A stretch of 64,000 nucleotides of DNA from assembly GCA_027485835.1 (NCBI GenBank), contig JAIXQG010000002.1, forward strand, positions 574,232 to 638,231. The letters are read 5' to 3'. The position numbers were made by a program, and so were the translations under genes. Below the pieces are notes generated by a model. The model saw only the letters and a list, made by a program, of their open reading frames with translations. It made no database searches and had not been told where the DNA came from. How positions within the stretch are numbered: the stretch's first letter is position 1; every line of letters begins with the position of its first letter. Positions 28,309-36,555 of the stretch are shown here, piece after piece. The stretch is from Alphaproteobacteria bacterium (lineage in GTDB: Bacteria; Pseudomonadota; Alphaproteobacteria; UBA2136; UBA6156).

Positions 28309-28332
28309 AACCGGCTTTGGCCGGTTTTTTTA
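28309..28332. terminator. Terminator after marR-type gene
   Basis: AACCGGC-TTTG-GCCGGTT followed by seven T, 18 nt after the stop. The convergent membrane-protein gene ends 10 bases later. Confidence 0.9.
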
Positions 28333-28341
28333 GGGCGATAG

Positions 28342-29001
28342 TTACAGTTCGATATCTTGCCCGAGAAGGCTGCGGCGGAGGGGCTTTATGCCCATAAGCA
28401 GGCGGATAGCGACATAGAAGCACCAGTGCCCAAACCAGAGCAGCCAGAAGCCGCCCTGAACCTGCAAAAGGACGAAGGGGACAACCCCCACGAAAAGGGT
28501 GGCGCCGATGAGGTGCAGTACCGACACCTTGCGTTGCAGCCACACTAAAGGCAGGTGCGCCACGACAAAGGTGAGGAATGTGAGAATGGCCACGGTGGAG
28601 ACCTGAGGAACGTAGCCGAAGAGAATGAGGCTAAATGCCAGCAGAAAGGTTTGCTGGAAGGTGATATCGGCGATTTTGACAAGCACGAAGGCGAGGTTGA
28701 AATCGAGAAAGTAGGATTGAGGGTGGCGGGTGCGGTAGCTACTCGGGATGGGGACGGTACGGTTGAAGGAGAGTGTGGCGAGAGTGAGGCCCAGCCAGAT
28801 AAGGGCGAGAGGCGTGCTCCACTGCAAAGCCGGATGGTGGAGGACTTGGGGGGCGGTTTGCAAGGCGGCCAGCGTGCCTAACCCATAGAGGATGCCGTGC
28901 ATGTGGGGATGACTATGATACGATTTCTTGCGGGCTTGGAGCCACACGGATAGGCCCTGCGTGCAGGCGGCGCAGAGCAGCAGAGCGAGCAGGCCTGCCA
29001 T
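28342..29001 (-). CDS. Polytopic membrane protein of unknown function, suf-operon tail
   Basis: The 219-residue protein has about six or seven hydrophobic segments, including MAGLLALLLCAACTQGLSVWL, TPLALIWLGLTLATLSF, FLLAFSLILFGYV and LIGATLFVGVVPFVLLQV. The length and the late VLHLIGATLFVGVVPF wording faintly recall CPBP intramembrane proteases, but the EExxxR and other catalytic motifs are missing, so that name is not used. Its ATG lies four bases after the sufS stop, which strongly suggests it is the last gene of the suf transcript. A role in iron-sulfur biogenesis is guilt by association only. Confidence 0.75.
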   Translation of the reverse strand: MAGLLALLLCAACTQGLSVWLQARKKSYHSHPHMHGILYGLGTLAALQTAPQVLHHPALQWSTPLALIWLGLTLATLSFNRTVPIPSSYRTRHPQSYFLDFNLAFVLVKIADITFQQTFLLAFSLILFGYVPQVSTVAILTFLTFVVAHLPLVWLQRKVSVLHLIGATLFVGVVPFVLLQVQGGFWLLWFGHWCFYVAIRLLMGIKPLRRSLLGQDIEL

Positions 29002-29005
29002 GGTG

Positions 29006-30205
29006 TTAGAGCAGGATTTTGGCGGCTTTGTGCAGGGCTTCGGCGAGTTGGGCGATATCCCGGCTTGAAGAATAGAGGGCGAGGCTGGCGCGTAAGCAGC
29101 CTTCGGTACCTAATGCTTTAATGTAGGGCATGGCACAGTGGTGGCCGCTGCGCACGGCGACACCCTGTTGGTCGAGCAGGGTGGCGACGTCCGACGCGTG
29201 GGCGCCTTCGAGATTAAATGCGGCGATACCGGTATTGGCGGGGCTGTATAGCTTGATAAAGGGGAGTTCGGATAGCGTTTGCGTCAGTTCTTCGGCGAGG
29301 GCATGCTCATGCGCGGTGATGGCCTCCCAGCCGAGGCCAGAGAGGAAATCGGCGGCGGCGGCGAGGGCGATGGCTTCGGCGATGGCGGGGGTGCCGGCTT
29401 CAAAGCGAGCGTTACCTGAGGCGAAGGTGGTGCCGAGCGGCAGGCTGACAGTGTCGATCATATCGCCGCCGCCTTGGTAGGGCGGCATGGCGTTGAGGGT
29501 TTCGGTTTTGGCCCACAGCAGGCCGATGCCGTTGGGACCGTAGAGCTTGTGGCCGGTGCAGACGACGAAGTCGGCTCCCAGGAGCGGGAACATCACCGGA
29601 CCGTGGACCACGGATTGTGAGGCATCGACCAGTGTGGTGAGGCCTTCGGTGCGGGCGGCATGCAGCAACACCGGCAGATTGGGGCGCAGGCCGGTGACAT
29701 TGGACATCGCGGTGATGGCCAGCAGTTTGGCACCTTCGAAGTACGGGTAGAGGTCGATCGGCGACGGGTTTTCCAGCAAGGCGAGGGGCAGCACCTTGAT
29801 GGTGAAGCCGAGTTCCTTCTGCAGCAGTTGCCACGGCACGATGTTGGCGTGGTGCTCGGCTTCGGTGAGCACAATCGTATCCGCCGCGGTCAGGTTGGCG
29901 CGGCCCCAGCTTTGGGCCACCAGATTGATGCTTTCGGTACTGTTACGCGTGAAGACCAGTTCTTCCGCCTTGGCGCCGAAGAAGGTGGCGAGGGTTGTGC
30001 GGGCGGATTCGAACGCGGCGGTGGTTTCCGCACTGTTAAAATACAAGCCGCGGTGGATGTTGGCGTAGGGGCCGCTGAGGGCCTCTGTCAGTGCGTTTAT
30101 CACTGCGGTGGGCTTGTGGGCGCTGGCGGCGCTGTCGAGGAATGCCAGACGCTTTCCGTAGGGCTGGAGGGCTAAAGCGGGAAAGTGGCTGGTGGCGTCG
30201 AACAT
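29006..30205 (-). CDS. sufS: Cysteine desulfurase SufS
   Basis: SufS, a PLP enzyme, takes sulfur from cysteine for Fe-S cluster assembly. The 399-residue protein from the ATG at 30205 (MFDATSHFPALAL) has the helix ANIHRGLYFNSAETTAAFE, FTRNSTESINLVA, EAEHHANIVPWQ, the PLP lysine in CTGHKLYGPNGIG, and the catalytic Cys in RSGHHCAMPYIKALG. The length is typical of type II desulfurases, although this one is diverged at the N-terminus. It starts two bases after the sufD stop. No sufE or sufU partner is in the window. Confidence 0.95.
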   Translation of the reverse strand: MFDATSHFPALALQPYGKRLAFLDSAASAHKPTAVINALTEALSGPYANIHRGLYFNSAETTAAFESARTTLATFFGAKAEELVFTRNSTESINLVAQSWGRANLTAADTIVLTEAEHHANIVPWQLLQKELGFTIKVLPLALLENPSPIDLYPYFEGAKLLAITAMSNVTGLRPNLPVLLHAARTEGLTTLVDASQSVVHGPVMFPLLGADFVVCTGHKLYGPNGIGLLWAKTETLNAMPPYQGGGDMIDTVSLPLGTTFASGNARFEAGTPAIAEAIALAAAADFLSGLGWEAITAHEHALAEELTQTLSELPFIKLYSPANTGIAAFNLEGAHASDVATLLDQQGVAVRSGHHCAMPYIKALGTEGCLRASLALYSSSRDIAQLAEALHKAAKILL

Positions 30206-30207
30206 GG

Positions 30208-31455
30208 TTACGATTCTATGACGATTTCCGGCACCAAGGGAAGGTTGGTTTCGCGGCGGATGGGCTCCATGCCGAAATCCGGCGTGGGGTCGGAGGTATC
30301 CACCACATTGGCTTGCCATTGCTGAAGGGCGGCGGTCATGTTCTTGCGGAGGACTTCGGGGAATTCTTCAATGAATTCATTTACAAAGCCTTCGGTCAGC
30401 AGGGCGGTGGCTTGGGCGGGGGTGAAGCCGCGGGCCTCGAGATAGAACAGCTGGTTGGCGTTGAGGCCGCCGGTTGCCGCACCGTGCGAGCACTTGACGT
30501 CGTCGGCGTAAATTTCCAGCTCCGGTTTGTGGCTGGCGCGGGCGGCATCGTTCAGCAGCAGGTTATGGCAGTGCATGTAGGCGTCGGTTTTCTGGGCGGC
30601 CTGGTCGACATGGAATTTGCCTTGGAAGACGGCGTGGGCCTTGTCGTCTATCAGATTACGCTGGCGGATGTGGGTGTTGTTGGCGGTGCCCTTATGGCGT
30701 ACGCTCAAGGTGCAATCGTGGTGTTGCTCGCGTCGCGCCAAGCTCAGGCCGATGTGGCGGAAGGTGGTGTTGGAGGCGAGCTCGGCGTGGGTTTCGATCC
30801 GGCTAAAGGTGGCGCCGGATTGGAAAGTGGTGGCGGTGTAGGTGGCGGTGTCGGCCAATTGTACGAACGTGCGGCGCGAGAGCACGCAGGTGGGTGGCAG
30901 GGTTTGCTGGACGCTGTGGGTCAGCTTGGCGCCTGCGGCGAGGGTGATCTCGACACTCAGGTTTTGCCACGTGGTGAAGTGGGGAGCGGCGACTTGGTGC
31001 TCGATTAGGGTCAGTTCGGCGTCGGCGTCGACCTCGATCCGGAAGCGGCTGGTGGAGGGTTCGCCACTGGCAACGTGGATGATGTGGAGCGGTAGTTTGC
31101 CCTTGCCGGTGACCTTGAGCGTGTGGGTGACGCCGGCGGTGAGGGGCAGGGTGTCGAGGTTGTCCAGCGTGCGGGTCAGGGCCGTGTCGTTTTCGGTGGT
31201 GTGCAGCGTGACGCCGTGGGCGAGGACGGCGGAGCCGGAGAGATTCTCGGCCAGCGCGCCGTTATGGAACACGAATTGCGGGCCGGAGACTACGGGCAGT
31301 GCGGCCTCGAGGCAGCCGATGGTGGTGCACAACTCGGTGCAGGCCAAGGCGTCGGTGACCCGTTGCAGGTTGGTGAATTTCCACGGCTCGCGCGGCAGGT
31401 TCAGCTGCGGGCGGGGGGGGAGGATATCCATGGTGCGGGCAGTGGCGGTGGCCAT
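30208..31455 (-). CDS. sufD: Fe-S cluster assembly scaffold subunit SufD
   Basis: SufD pairs with SufB on the SufC ATPase dimer. The 415-residue protein shows EPWKFTNLQRV at the N-terminus, a right-handed beta-helix in the middle (KAHAVFQGKFHVDQAAQKTDAYM), and the C-terminal SufBD core PELEIYADDVKCSHGAATGGL with FYLEARGF. These segments are the most conserved in the family. The ATG overlaps the sufC stop (TAATG), so translation is coupled. The N-terminal third is poorly conserved, as is usual for SufD. Confidence 0.95.
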   Translation of the reverse strand: MATATARTMDILPPRPQLNLPREPWKFTNLQRVTDALACTELCTTIGCLEAALPVVSGPQFVFHNGALAENLSGSAVLAHGVTLHTTENDTALTRTLDNLDTLPLTAGVTHTLKVTGKGKLPLHIIHVASGEPSTSRFRIEVDADAELTLIEHQVAAPHFTTWQNLSVEITLAAGAKLTHSVQQTLPPTCVLSRRTFVQLADTATYTATTFQSGATFSRIETHAELASNTTFRHIGLSLARREQHHDCTLSVRHKGTANNTHIRQRNLIDDKAHAVFQGKFHVDQAAQKTDAYMHCHNLLLNDAARASHKPELEIYADDVKCSHGAATGGLNANQLFYLEARGFTPAQATALLTEGFVNEFIEEFPEVLRKNMTAALQQWQANVVDTSDPTPDFGMEPIRRETNLPLVPEIVIES

Positions 31456-32219
31456 TAGGCAGCGGCTCCGTTGAGCAGGTTTTCGTAGCCTTCGGCTTCC
31501 AGTTGCAGGGCGAGTTCCGGCCCGCCGGATTTGACGATTTTGCCGGCCGAGAGGATGTGGACGACATCCGGTTTGATGTACTCCAGCAGGCGTTGGTAGT
31601 GGGTGATGACCAAGAAGGCGCGGTTTTGGGCGCGGAGGCGGTTGACGCCTTCGGCAACGATTTTGAGGGCGTCTATGTCCAGCCCCGAGTCGGTTTCATC
31701 CAGCACCGCGACCTTTGGCTGGAGCAGGGCCATTTGCAAGATTTCGAAGCGTTTTTTCTCGCCGCCCGAGAAGCCGGTGTTGACCGAACGGGTGAGGAAG
31801 TCTTCGCTCATGCTCAGGTTCTTCATTTCGGTGCGGGCGAGTTTGAGGAACTCGAGGGCCGAAAGCTCAGACTCACCGCGCTCGGCACGGTGGGCGTTGA
31901 CGGCGGTGCGCAGGAAGGCGGCGGTGTTGACGCCCGGCAGCTCGACCGGATATTGGAACGCCAGAAACAGACCCTTACGGGCGCGTTCGTCGGCTTCGGC
32001 TTCGAGGATGGATTCGCCGTCGAGGAGGATGTCGCCGCCCGTTACGGTGTAGCCTTCGCGCCCCGCCAGCGTGTAGCCCAGCGTAGACTTACCGGCGCCG
32101 TTGGGGCCCATGATAGCGTGAACTTGGCCTGCGGGGACCTCGAGATTCAGGCCGTGGAGGATGGCTTTGCCCGCGTCTTCGACCGTGGCGTGCAGGTTTT
32201 GGATGGTGAGTAAGGACAT
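31455..32219 (-). CDS. sufC: Fe-S assembly ATPase SufC
   Basis: SufC is an ABC-type ATPase that drives the SufBCD scaffold. The 254-residue protein has Walker A GPNGAGKST near residue 40, the signature FSGGEKKRFEILQMALL near 150 and Walker B VAVLDETDSGLDIDAL near 170. It starts MSLLTIQNLHATVED at 32219, preceded by GGAG; a longer start adds seven unconserved residues. Between its start and sufB lies a complete plus-strand gene, so sufC either relies on read-through from the sufB promoter or has its own weak promoter in 32226-32314. Confidence 0.97.
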   Translation of the reverse strand: MSLLTIQNLHATVEDAGKAILHGLNLEVPAGQVHAIMGPNGAGKSTLGYTLAGREGYTVTGGDILLDGESILEAEADERARKGLFLAFQYPVELPGVNTAAFLRTAVNAHRAERGESELSALEFLKLARTEMKNLSMSEDFLTRSVNTGFSGGEKKRFEILQMALLQPKVAVLDETDSGLDIDALKIVAEGVNRLRAQNRAFLVITHYQRLLEYIKPDVVHILSAGKIVKSGGPELALQLEAEGYENLLNGAAA

Positions 32220-32233
32220 GGTAGAGGCTCCGC

Positions 32234-32262
32234 TTGTCATTTGAATGAGAAAGGTTTATGTA
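32234..32262 (+). promoter_or_regulatory. Predicted promoter of the opposite-strand gene inside suf
   Basis: TTGTCA at 32234-32239 and TATGTA at 32257-32262 are separated by exactly 17 bases, 52 nt before the plus-strand ATG. They resemble a sigma-70 promoter. Confidence 0.6.
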
Positions 32263-32314
32263 AGGTTTACTTGTTTGTGAAGTTTGAACATTTTTTTCCT
32301 GCGAGGAGGATGGA

Positions 32315-32623
32315 ATGAATTCTAAGTTGGAAGTTACGGGTGCGAATGAAGACGTTATTGAGCGTTTGGAGCAAGCTCTGGATTTTTCCTTCAATGGCGT
32401 TTTTGCCGAAAGCCATGCCGAGACCGTTTTTGTCGCTTACGGCGAAGATGCTGTTGACGCTTTGCGGCAGAGCTACGCTGTCCGCCAGTCGGGGAGCCGC
32501 GCGACTCCGCAGTTCGGAGACGTGCTTCTCGGACAGCGGGAAAGCACGCTGCGCAGCAACCGGTTTCCGATTGGGCCGGTTGTTTCCGGCAAGTCGGATA
32601 GTTTCGGTTTTCTGACCCACTGA
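32315..32623 (+). CDS. Hypothetical protein, 102 aa, inserted against the suf operon
   Basis: The ATG is preceded by GAGGAGGA at proper spacing, by a promoter-like TTGTCA-N17-TATGTA, and is followed by a Rho-independent terminator, so it looks like a complete gene. The product (MNSKLEVTGANEDVIERLEQ, then FSFNGVFAESHAETVFVAYG) is soluble, acidic in its first half and Ser/Gly/Arg rich in its second (RQSGSRATPQFG). I know no family. A minus-strand frame over the same bases is longer but lacks a ribosome-binding site and runs into the terminator. The gene separates sufB from sufC. Confidence 0.65.
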   Translation: MNSKLEVTGANEDVIERLEQALDFSFNGVFAESHAETVFVAYGEDAVDALRQSYAVRQSGSRATPQFGDVLLGQRESTLRSNRFPIGPVVSGKSDSFGFLTH

Positions 32624-32650
32624 CACGGCATGACGTGTTTTAGCGACTGC

Positions 32651-32682
32651 AAAAGACCCTGCCGGTAACGGTGGGGTTTTTT
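32651..32682 (+). terminator. Terminator of the inserted gene
   Basis: A 9-bp stem ACCCTGCCG / CGGTGGGGT (two G-T wobbles) with loop GTAA is followed by a run of T. It lies 27 nt after the plus-strand stop and 28 nt before the end of sufB. Confidence 0.8.
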
Positions 32683-32709
32683 GTGTGAGAATGCGGTTGA
32701 GGGCGGGCA

Positions 32710-34191
32710 TTAGCCGACGCTTCCTTCGAGGGAAATACCCAGCAGTTTTTGGGCTTCGACGGCGAATTCCATCGGGAGGTGCTGGAGCACTTCCTTGGCG
32801 AAGCCGTTGACGATCATGCTGACGGCGTCTTGCTCGGATAATCCGCGCTGGGCGCAGTAGAAGAGCTGGTCGTCGGAGATTTTGCTGGTGGTGGCCTCGT
32901 GCTCCACCGTGCTGGTGCTGTTTTTAACCTCGATGTAGGGCACGGTGTGGGCGCCGCACTGGTCGCCGATCAGGAGGCTGTCGCACTGGGTAAAGTTACG
33001 GCTGCCGTGGGCCTTGGGGCCGATGGTGACGAGGCCGCGGTACATGTTGTCGCCTTGGTCGGCGCTGATGCCCTTGGAGATGATGACGCTGCGGGTGTTT
33101 TTGCCGATATGGAACATTTTGGTGCCGGTGTCGGCCTGTTGTTTACGGCGGGTGAGGGCGACGCTGTAGAACTCGCCGACCGAGTTATCGCCCTCGAGGA
33201 TGCAGCTCGGGTACTTCCAGGTGATGGACGAGCCGGTTTCGACTTGTGTCCAGCTAATTTTGCTGTGGGCACCACGGCAGGCGCCGCGCTTGGTGACGAA
33301 GTTGTAGATGCCGCCTTTGCCTTCGGCGTCTCCCGGGTACCAGTTTTGCACGGTGCTGTACTTGATTTCGGCGCCTTCCATGGCGACAAGCTCGACCACC
33401 GCGGCGTGGAGCTGGTTTTCGTCGCGTTGGGGGGCGGTGCAGCCTTCTAGGTAGCTGACATAGCTGCCTTTTTCGGCGATGATGAGGGTGCGTTCGAATT
33501 GCCCCGTATTACGTTCGTTGATGCGGAAATAGGTGGAGAGTTCCATCGGGCAGTTGACGCCTTCCGGAATGTAGACGAACGAGCCGTCGGTAAAGACTGC
33601 GGAATTGAGCGCGGCGTAGAAGTTGTCGCCTTGCGGGACCACGCTACCGAGGTATTTTTGGACCAGTTCTGGATATTCGCGCACCGCTTCGGAGATCGGG
33701 CAGAAAATCACGCCGGCTTTTTTCAGTTCCTCGCGGAAGGTGGTGGCGACGGAGACGCTGTCGAAGACGGCGTCGACCGCCATCGGCTTACTGCCTGCAG
33801 GGCGTTCGACACCGGCGAGAATTTCTTGTTCGGCCAAGGGGATGCCGAGTTTTTCATACGTGCGGCGGAGTTCGGGGTCGATGTCGTCGATACTCTTGGG
33901 CTTGTCGGACATGGACTTGGGAGCGGAGTAGTAGCTGATCGATTGGTAGTCGATGGGCGTGATATCCGGCTTTTGCCAGGTGGGTTCGGTCATGTTCTGC
34001 CAGCGTTTGAGCGCTTTGAGGCGCCAGTCGAGCAGCCAAACCGGTTCGTTCTTTTTAGCCGAGATAAAGCGGACGGTGTCTTCGGTCAGCCCTGCGGGGA
34101 TGGTGTCGCTCTCGATGTCCGTCACGAAGCCGTAACGGTAGGTATCGCCCAGATCTTCGAGGGTTTGCAGGGTGGAAGCTTCGGCTGGCAT
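32710..34191 (-). CDS. sufB: Fe-S cluster assembly protein SufB
   Basis: SufB is the scaffold on which the SUF system builds clusters. The 493-residue protein has the long N-terminal region ([18 protein letters not shown]), the block [20 protein letters not shown], the helix-forming [45 protein letters not shown], and the C-terminal core with [20 protein letters not shown]. These match canonical SufB. It is the first gene of the operon, 45 nt after a predicted promoter. The length is normal. The next gene on this strand, sufC, is displaced by the inserted 102-aa gene. Confidence 0.97.
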   Translation of the reverse strand: MPAEASTLQTLEDLGDTYRYGFVTDIESDTIPAGLTEDTVRFISAKKNEPVWLLDWRLKALKRWQNMTEPTWQKPDITPIDYQSISYYSAPKSMSDKPKSIDDIDPELRRTYEKLGIPLAEQEILAGVERPAGSKPMAVDAVFDSVSVATTFREELKKAGVIFCPISEAVREYPELVQKYLGSVVPQGDNFYAALNSAVFTDGSFVYIPEGVNCPMELSTYFRINERNTGQFERTLIIAEKGSYVSYLEGCTAPQRDENQLHAAVVELVAMEGAEIKYSTVQNWYPGDAEGKGGIYNFVTKRGACRGAHSKISWTQVETGSSITWKYPSCILEGDNSVGEFYSVALTRRKQQADTGTKMFHIGKNTRSVIISKGISADQGDNMYRGLVTIGPKAHGSRNFTQCDSLLIGDQCGAHTVPYIEVKNSTSTVEHEATTSKISDDQLFYCAQRGLSEQDAVSMIVNGFAKEVLQHLPMEFAVEAQKLLGISLEGSVG

Positions 34192-34214
34192 GGTGTGTGT
34201 AATTCCGCTTTGTA

Positions 34215-34265
34215 ATAACCTAGTGGCGCAGGGGGTTATATACCGCTATTGGCGGTGGCTGACAA
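34215..34265 (-). promoter_or_regulatory. suf promoter with an overlapping dyad operator
   Basis: On the minus strand TTGTCA (34260-34265) and TATATA (34237-34242) are spaced by 17 bases, a good promoter 45 nt before sufB. A dyad ATAACC-N13-GGTTAT (34215-34220 and 34234-34239) overlaps the -10 box and start region, where a repressor such as an Rrf2-family (IscR/SufR-like) protein could act. The dyad does not match the canonical E. coli IscR sites, so the regulator is open. Confidence 0.55.
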
Positions 34266-34359
34266 GGTTGGAGTGTGGAATGTGAGGCCTTGGTAAGGAA
34301 AGGGTTGGCGCTTTGGTAGGCGCATTATAGAATGCCGCCGATAACGAAAGGCCCAACCC

Positions 34360-34782
34360 ATGTTTACCCTGCACCCCCAACTGGCCCAAGACTGCGCCGT
34401 GGTTGGCGATTACCCGATTTGCCGCGTGTTGCTGAACAAGCAGTTTTCGCAATTCCCGTGGCTGATTTTGGTGCCCAAGCGCACGGGGCTGCGCGACCTG
34501 ACCGATATGGCGGAACAGGACTACCTGCCGGTGATGGAGGAAGTGCGGGCCGCCCACGACACCCTGCGCGACCTGAGCGGCGCTGATAAGATGAACATGG
34601 CCGCGATTGGCAATATGGTGCCGCAACTGCATATTCACCTGATTGCCCGCTTTAAAGACGACGCCTGCTGGCCGAAGCCGGTATGGGGCAATGCCGACCC
34701 TTCGCCTTATGATGCCGATGCCCTTGTAAAAATGGTGGAAACCGTGCGCGAAACGCTTGACCTGAGCCCTGTCTCTGAGTAA
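34360..34782 (+). CDS. HIT domain protein
   Basis: The 140-residue protein carries the histidine triad as QLHIHLIAR near residue 88, preceded by NMAAIGNMVPQ. This is the arrangement of the DUF-type HIT proteins (galactose-1-phosphate uridylyltransferase-like fold, diadenosine polyphosphate hydrolase branch) common in proteobacteria. The N-terminal ICRVLLNKQFSQFPWLILVPKR strand pair is also typical. It probably hydrolyses or transfers a nucleotidyl group. The next gene, rplY, lies about 95 nt away with no obvious terminator. It is divergent from the suf operon. Confidence 0.9.
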   Translation: MFTLHPQLAQDCAVVGDYPICRVLLNKQFSQFPWLILVPKRTGLRDLTDMAEQDYLPVMEEVRAAHDTLRDLSGADKMNMAAIGNMVPQLHIHLIARFKDDACWPKPVWGNADPSPYDADALVKMVETVRETLDLSPVSE

Positions 34783-34877
34783 AAGGCAGGCAGCCTTAAT
34801 GTTTCTGGGCAACGGGTGATACGGCATAGGGTCGTATCGGCCGGAAAAGAAACACTAATATATGAAAGGTGCTTCTC

Positions 34878-35534
34878 ATGAACGCAACCTCCGCACACGT
34901 CGTTATCAACGCCGTTAGCAAGCCGAAGTCTGGTAAGGGTGCCGCCCGCGAACTGCGTCGCAACGGCTTTGTACCGGCTGTTATCTACAACAAGGGTTCC
35001 GACAGCCAGTCGATCGCCATCAAGGCCAGCGACCTTGCTGCCAGCCTGCGTAAGGGCCACTTCTTCACCCACAACCACGAGCTGAGCCTGGATGGTAAGG
35101 CCGTTAAGGTTCTGGCCCGCGACATCCAGCGTGACCCGGTGACCGATACCCCGCTGCACGTCGACTTCATCCCCTACAACCCGAAGAGCATCGTTCACGT
35201 CAACGTGACCGTCCGTTTGGAAGGCGAAGAGCTGAGCCCGGGTATCAAGATTGGTGGCGTACTGCAGCTGATCGAGTCTGAGATCGAAGTGATCTGCCGT
35301 GCCGACAGCATTCCGGAAGAAATCGTTGTGTCCGTGGCCGCTCTGGAAATCGGTGACAGCGTGCACTTGTCCAACGTCAAGCTGCCGGAAGGCGTGAAGC
35401 CGGCTGTGACCGACCGCGACCTGACCATTGTGTCGGTGGTTTCCACCCGCAGCAGCAACATGGCCGATGAAGCTGCCGATGCGGCTGCGAGCGCTGCGGC
35501 TACCCCGGCTGCCGAAGCCCCGAAGGCTGAGTAG
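34878..35534 (+). CDS. rplY: 50S ribosomal protein L25/general stress protein Ctc
   Basis: L25 binds 5S rRNA. The 218-residue long form has the N-terminal L25 barrel (GKGAARELRRNGFVPAVIYNKG) and the C-terminal TL5-like domain (HVNVTVRLEGEELSPGIKIGG, then IPEEIVVSVAALEIGDSVHLSNVKLPEGVK). It ends in an Ala/Glu-rich tail. The ATG at 34878 has GAAAGGTG upstream; a GTG three codons earlier is unlikely. Repeat copy D begins 29 nt after the stop and the gene's terminator is fused with its left arm. Confidence 0.95.
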   Translation: MNATSAHVVINAVSKPKSGKGAARELRRNGFVPAVIYNKGSDSQSIAIKASDLAASLRKGHFFTHNHELSLDGKAVKVLARDIQRDPVTDTPLHVDFIPYNPKSIVHVNVTVRLEGEELSPGIKIGGVLQLIESEIEVICRADSIPEEIVVSVAALEIGDSVHLSNVKLPEGVKPAVTDRDLTIVSVVSTRSSNMADEAADAAASAAATPAAEAPKAE

Positions 35535-35554
35535 TCCAGTCTCTTGGATTCATG

Positions 35555-35581
35555 CAGGGGCCAAAACGGCCCCTGTTTTTG
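35555..35581 (+). terminator. rplY terminator, overlapping repeat copy D
   Basis: An 8-bp stem CAGGGGCC / GGCCCCTG with loop AAAAC is followed by TTTTTGTTT. The right arm of the stem is also the left edge of repeat copy D, so the two structures are mutually exclusive when both could form. Confidence 0.85.
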
Positions 35582-35682
35582 TTTCTTCCTTCTTGCGTAC
35601 TTTCTTGTACGCGGCGTCGTCCTCACCCAAAACAGGAACCGTTTATGGCCACCTGCGCAGGGGCAACGGCCCTAACGGGCCG
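35564..35682 (+). repeat. Two-hairpin dispersed repeat, copy D
   Basis: Hairpin 1 is 35564-35644 (81 bp): AAACGGCCCCTGTTTT pairs with AAAACAGGAACCGTTT, around the centre GCGTACTTTCTTGTACGC. The linker contains CTGCGCAGGGGC, as in copies B and C. Hairpin 2 (35667-35682) is CGGCCC-TAAC-GGGCCG, perfect over 6 bp. It is on the same strand as rplY and ends just before a small minus-strand gene. Confidence 0.8.
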
Positions 35683-35695
35683 GAATAACATGTGT

Positions 35696-35770
35696 TTAGA
35701 ACACGAAAAGGTAGAGCAAGATAATGACGGTCAGTGGGACGCCCATCAGCCACATTACGATACCTGCCAT
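35696..35770 (-). CDS. 24-residue single-transmembrane peptide
   Basis: AAGGAGA lies eight bases before an ATG at 35770. The frame encodes MAGIVMWLMGVPLTVIILLY and four more residues (LFVF) before a stop. Nearly all residues are hydrophobic apart from the central Gly-Val-Pro kink, so the peptide would span the membrane once. Very small peptides of this make-up exist in proteobacteria; I cannot name the family with certainty. It stands alone between repeat copy D and an acetyltransferase gene. The strong ribosome-binding site and clean composition are the main evidence. Confidence 0.6.
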   Translation of the reverse strand: MAGIVMWLMGVPLTVIILLYLFVF

Positions 35771-35856
35771 GGTGAGTTCTCCTTGATTCATTGAGGTTGG
35801 GAGGCTAACGCGGCGGAGTAGGGAAAGTTCACTGCCTGTATATGCCAAATGCCGCC

Positions 35857-36432
35857 CTAAGAGGACGGCATGGCGTTTGCGAATTTGGTTTTGGCGTTCT
35901 CCCAGCTTTGCGGCGTGTGGGCAAAGATATGGCTGTCATTCAGCTCGCCGCAGATGTCGCGGCGTTCGTTACAGTGTGTGCCCTCGTGTCTGAAATGTAG
36001 GCGTTTAGCGACTGCGGCGCTAGCAAGATTGCGTGTGTCGCAGCCAATAACGACACGCTGTGCGCCGTTATTGGAGAACAAGGCTTCGATGACCGCATGT
36101 ACTGCCTCGGTCATGTAGCCGTTGTTGAGATGATCCGTGTGCATCCAGTAAGCGAGCTCGAAGCTGGGAGCGTCCTCACGGATTATCCACCAGCCGATGC
36201 CACCGATCAATGTGCCGTCGTGTAGAAACAGGCCGTGGGGCCATTTACGGCCCTCGGCCTCTTGGGTGTGAAAGTTTTGAATGGTGACGAGTTCGGTCTC
36301 CAGCGTGGCTGTCTCGTGAGCCCATTTGAACCATGGTTTGAGATGTTCGTGTGTGGCCTGTTTAGCGGTAACGAGGGCGTTGGCGTCGGAGAGTTCGTAA
36401 CGGCGGATCACGAGTCTCTTGGTAAGCAGCAT
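35857..36432 (-). CDS. GNAT family N-acetyltransferase, paralogue 1 (RimJ/RimL-like)
   Basis: The 191-residue protein belongs to the Acetyltransf_3 branch. It has the N-terminal KRLVIRRYELSDANALV, SFELAYWMHTDHLNNGYMTEAVHAVI for acetyl-CoA binding, and RVVIGCDTRNLASAAVAKRLHF near the C-terminus. RimJ/L-like enzymes acetylate N-terminal amines of ribosomal proteins or small amines. It is a tandem paralogue of the next upstream gene and both carry the same GGAAACACC leader before the ATG. Each has its own terminator region. Confidence 0.9.
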   Translation of the reverse strand: MLLTKRLVIRRYELSDANALVTAKQATHEHLKPWFKWAHETATLETELVTIQNFHTQEAEGRKWPHGLFLHDGTLIGGIGWWIIREDAPSFELAYWMHTDHLNNGYMTEAVHAVIEALFSNNGAQRVVIGCDTRNLASAAVAKRLHFRHEGTHCNERRDICGELNDSHIFAHTPQSWENAKTKFANAMPSS

Positions 36433-36512
36433 GGTGTTTCCTTTTCTCTTCAGGGATATTTATTAGTGTATGCAATATATTGGAGGTCGTCCAGTGGAAT
36501 AAGAACCCATTT

Positions 36513-36538
36513 AAAAAGAGCCCAGAAGGGCTCTTTTT
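36513..36538 (-). terminator. Terminator after GNAT paralogue 2
   Basis: AAAAAGAGCCC-AGAA-GGGCTCTTTTT, an 11-bp stem with runs on both sides, follows the stop of the 36556-37122 gene on the minus strand. Confidence 0.9.
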
Positions 36539-36555
36539 GTTTTGAGAATGTAAAT

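Noticed and set aside
28342..29001. CPBP intramembrane protease
   Set aside because: Hydrophobic layout is similar but the EExxxR and His motifs are missing, so only membrane protein of unknown function is stated.
32267..32710. A 147-codon minus-strand frame between sufB and sufC
   Set aside because: No ribosome-binding site, an odd Arg/Ser/Pro-rich composition, and it overlaps the plus-strand gene that has promoter, ribosome-binding site and terminator.
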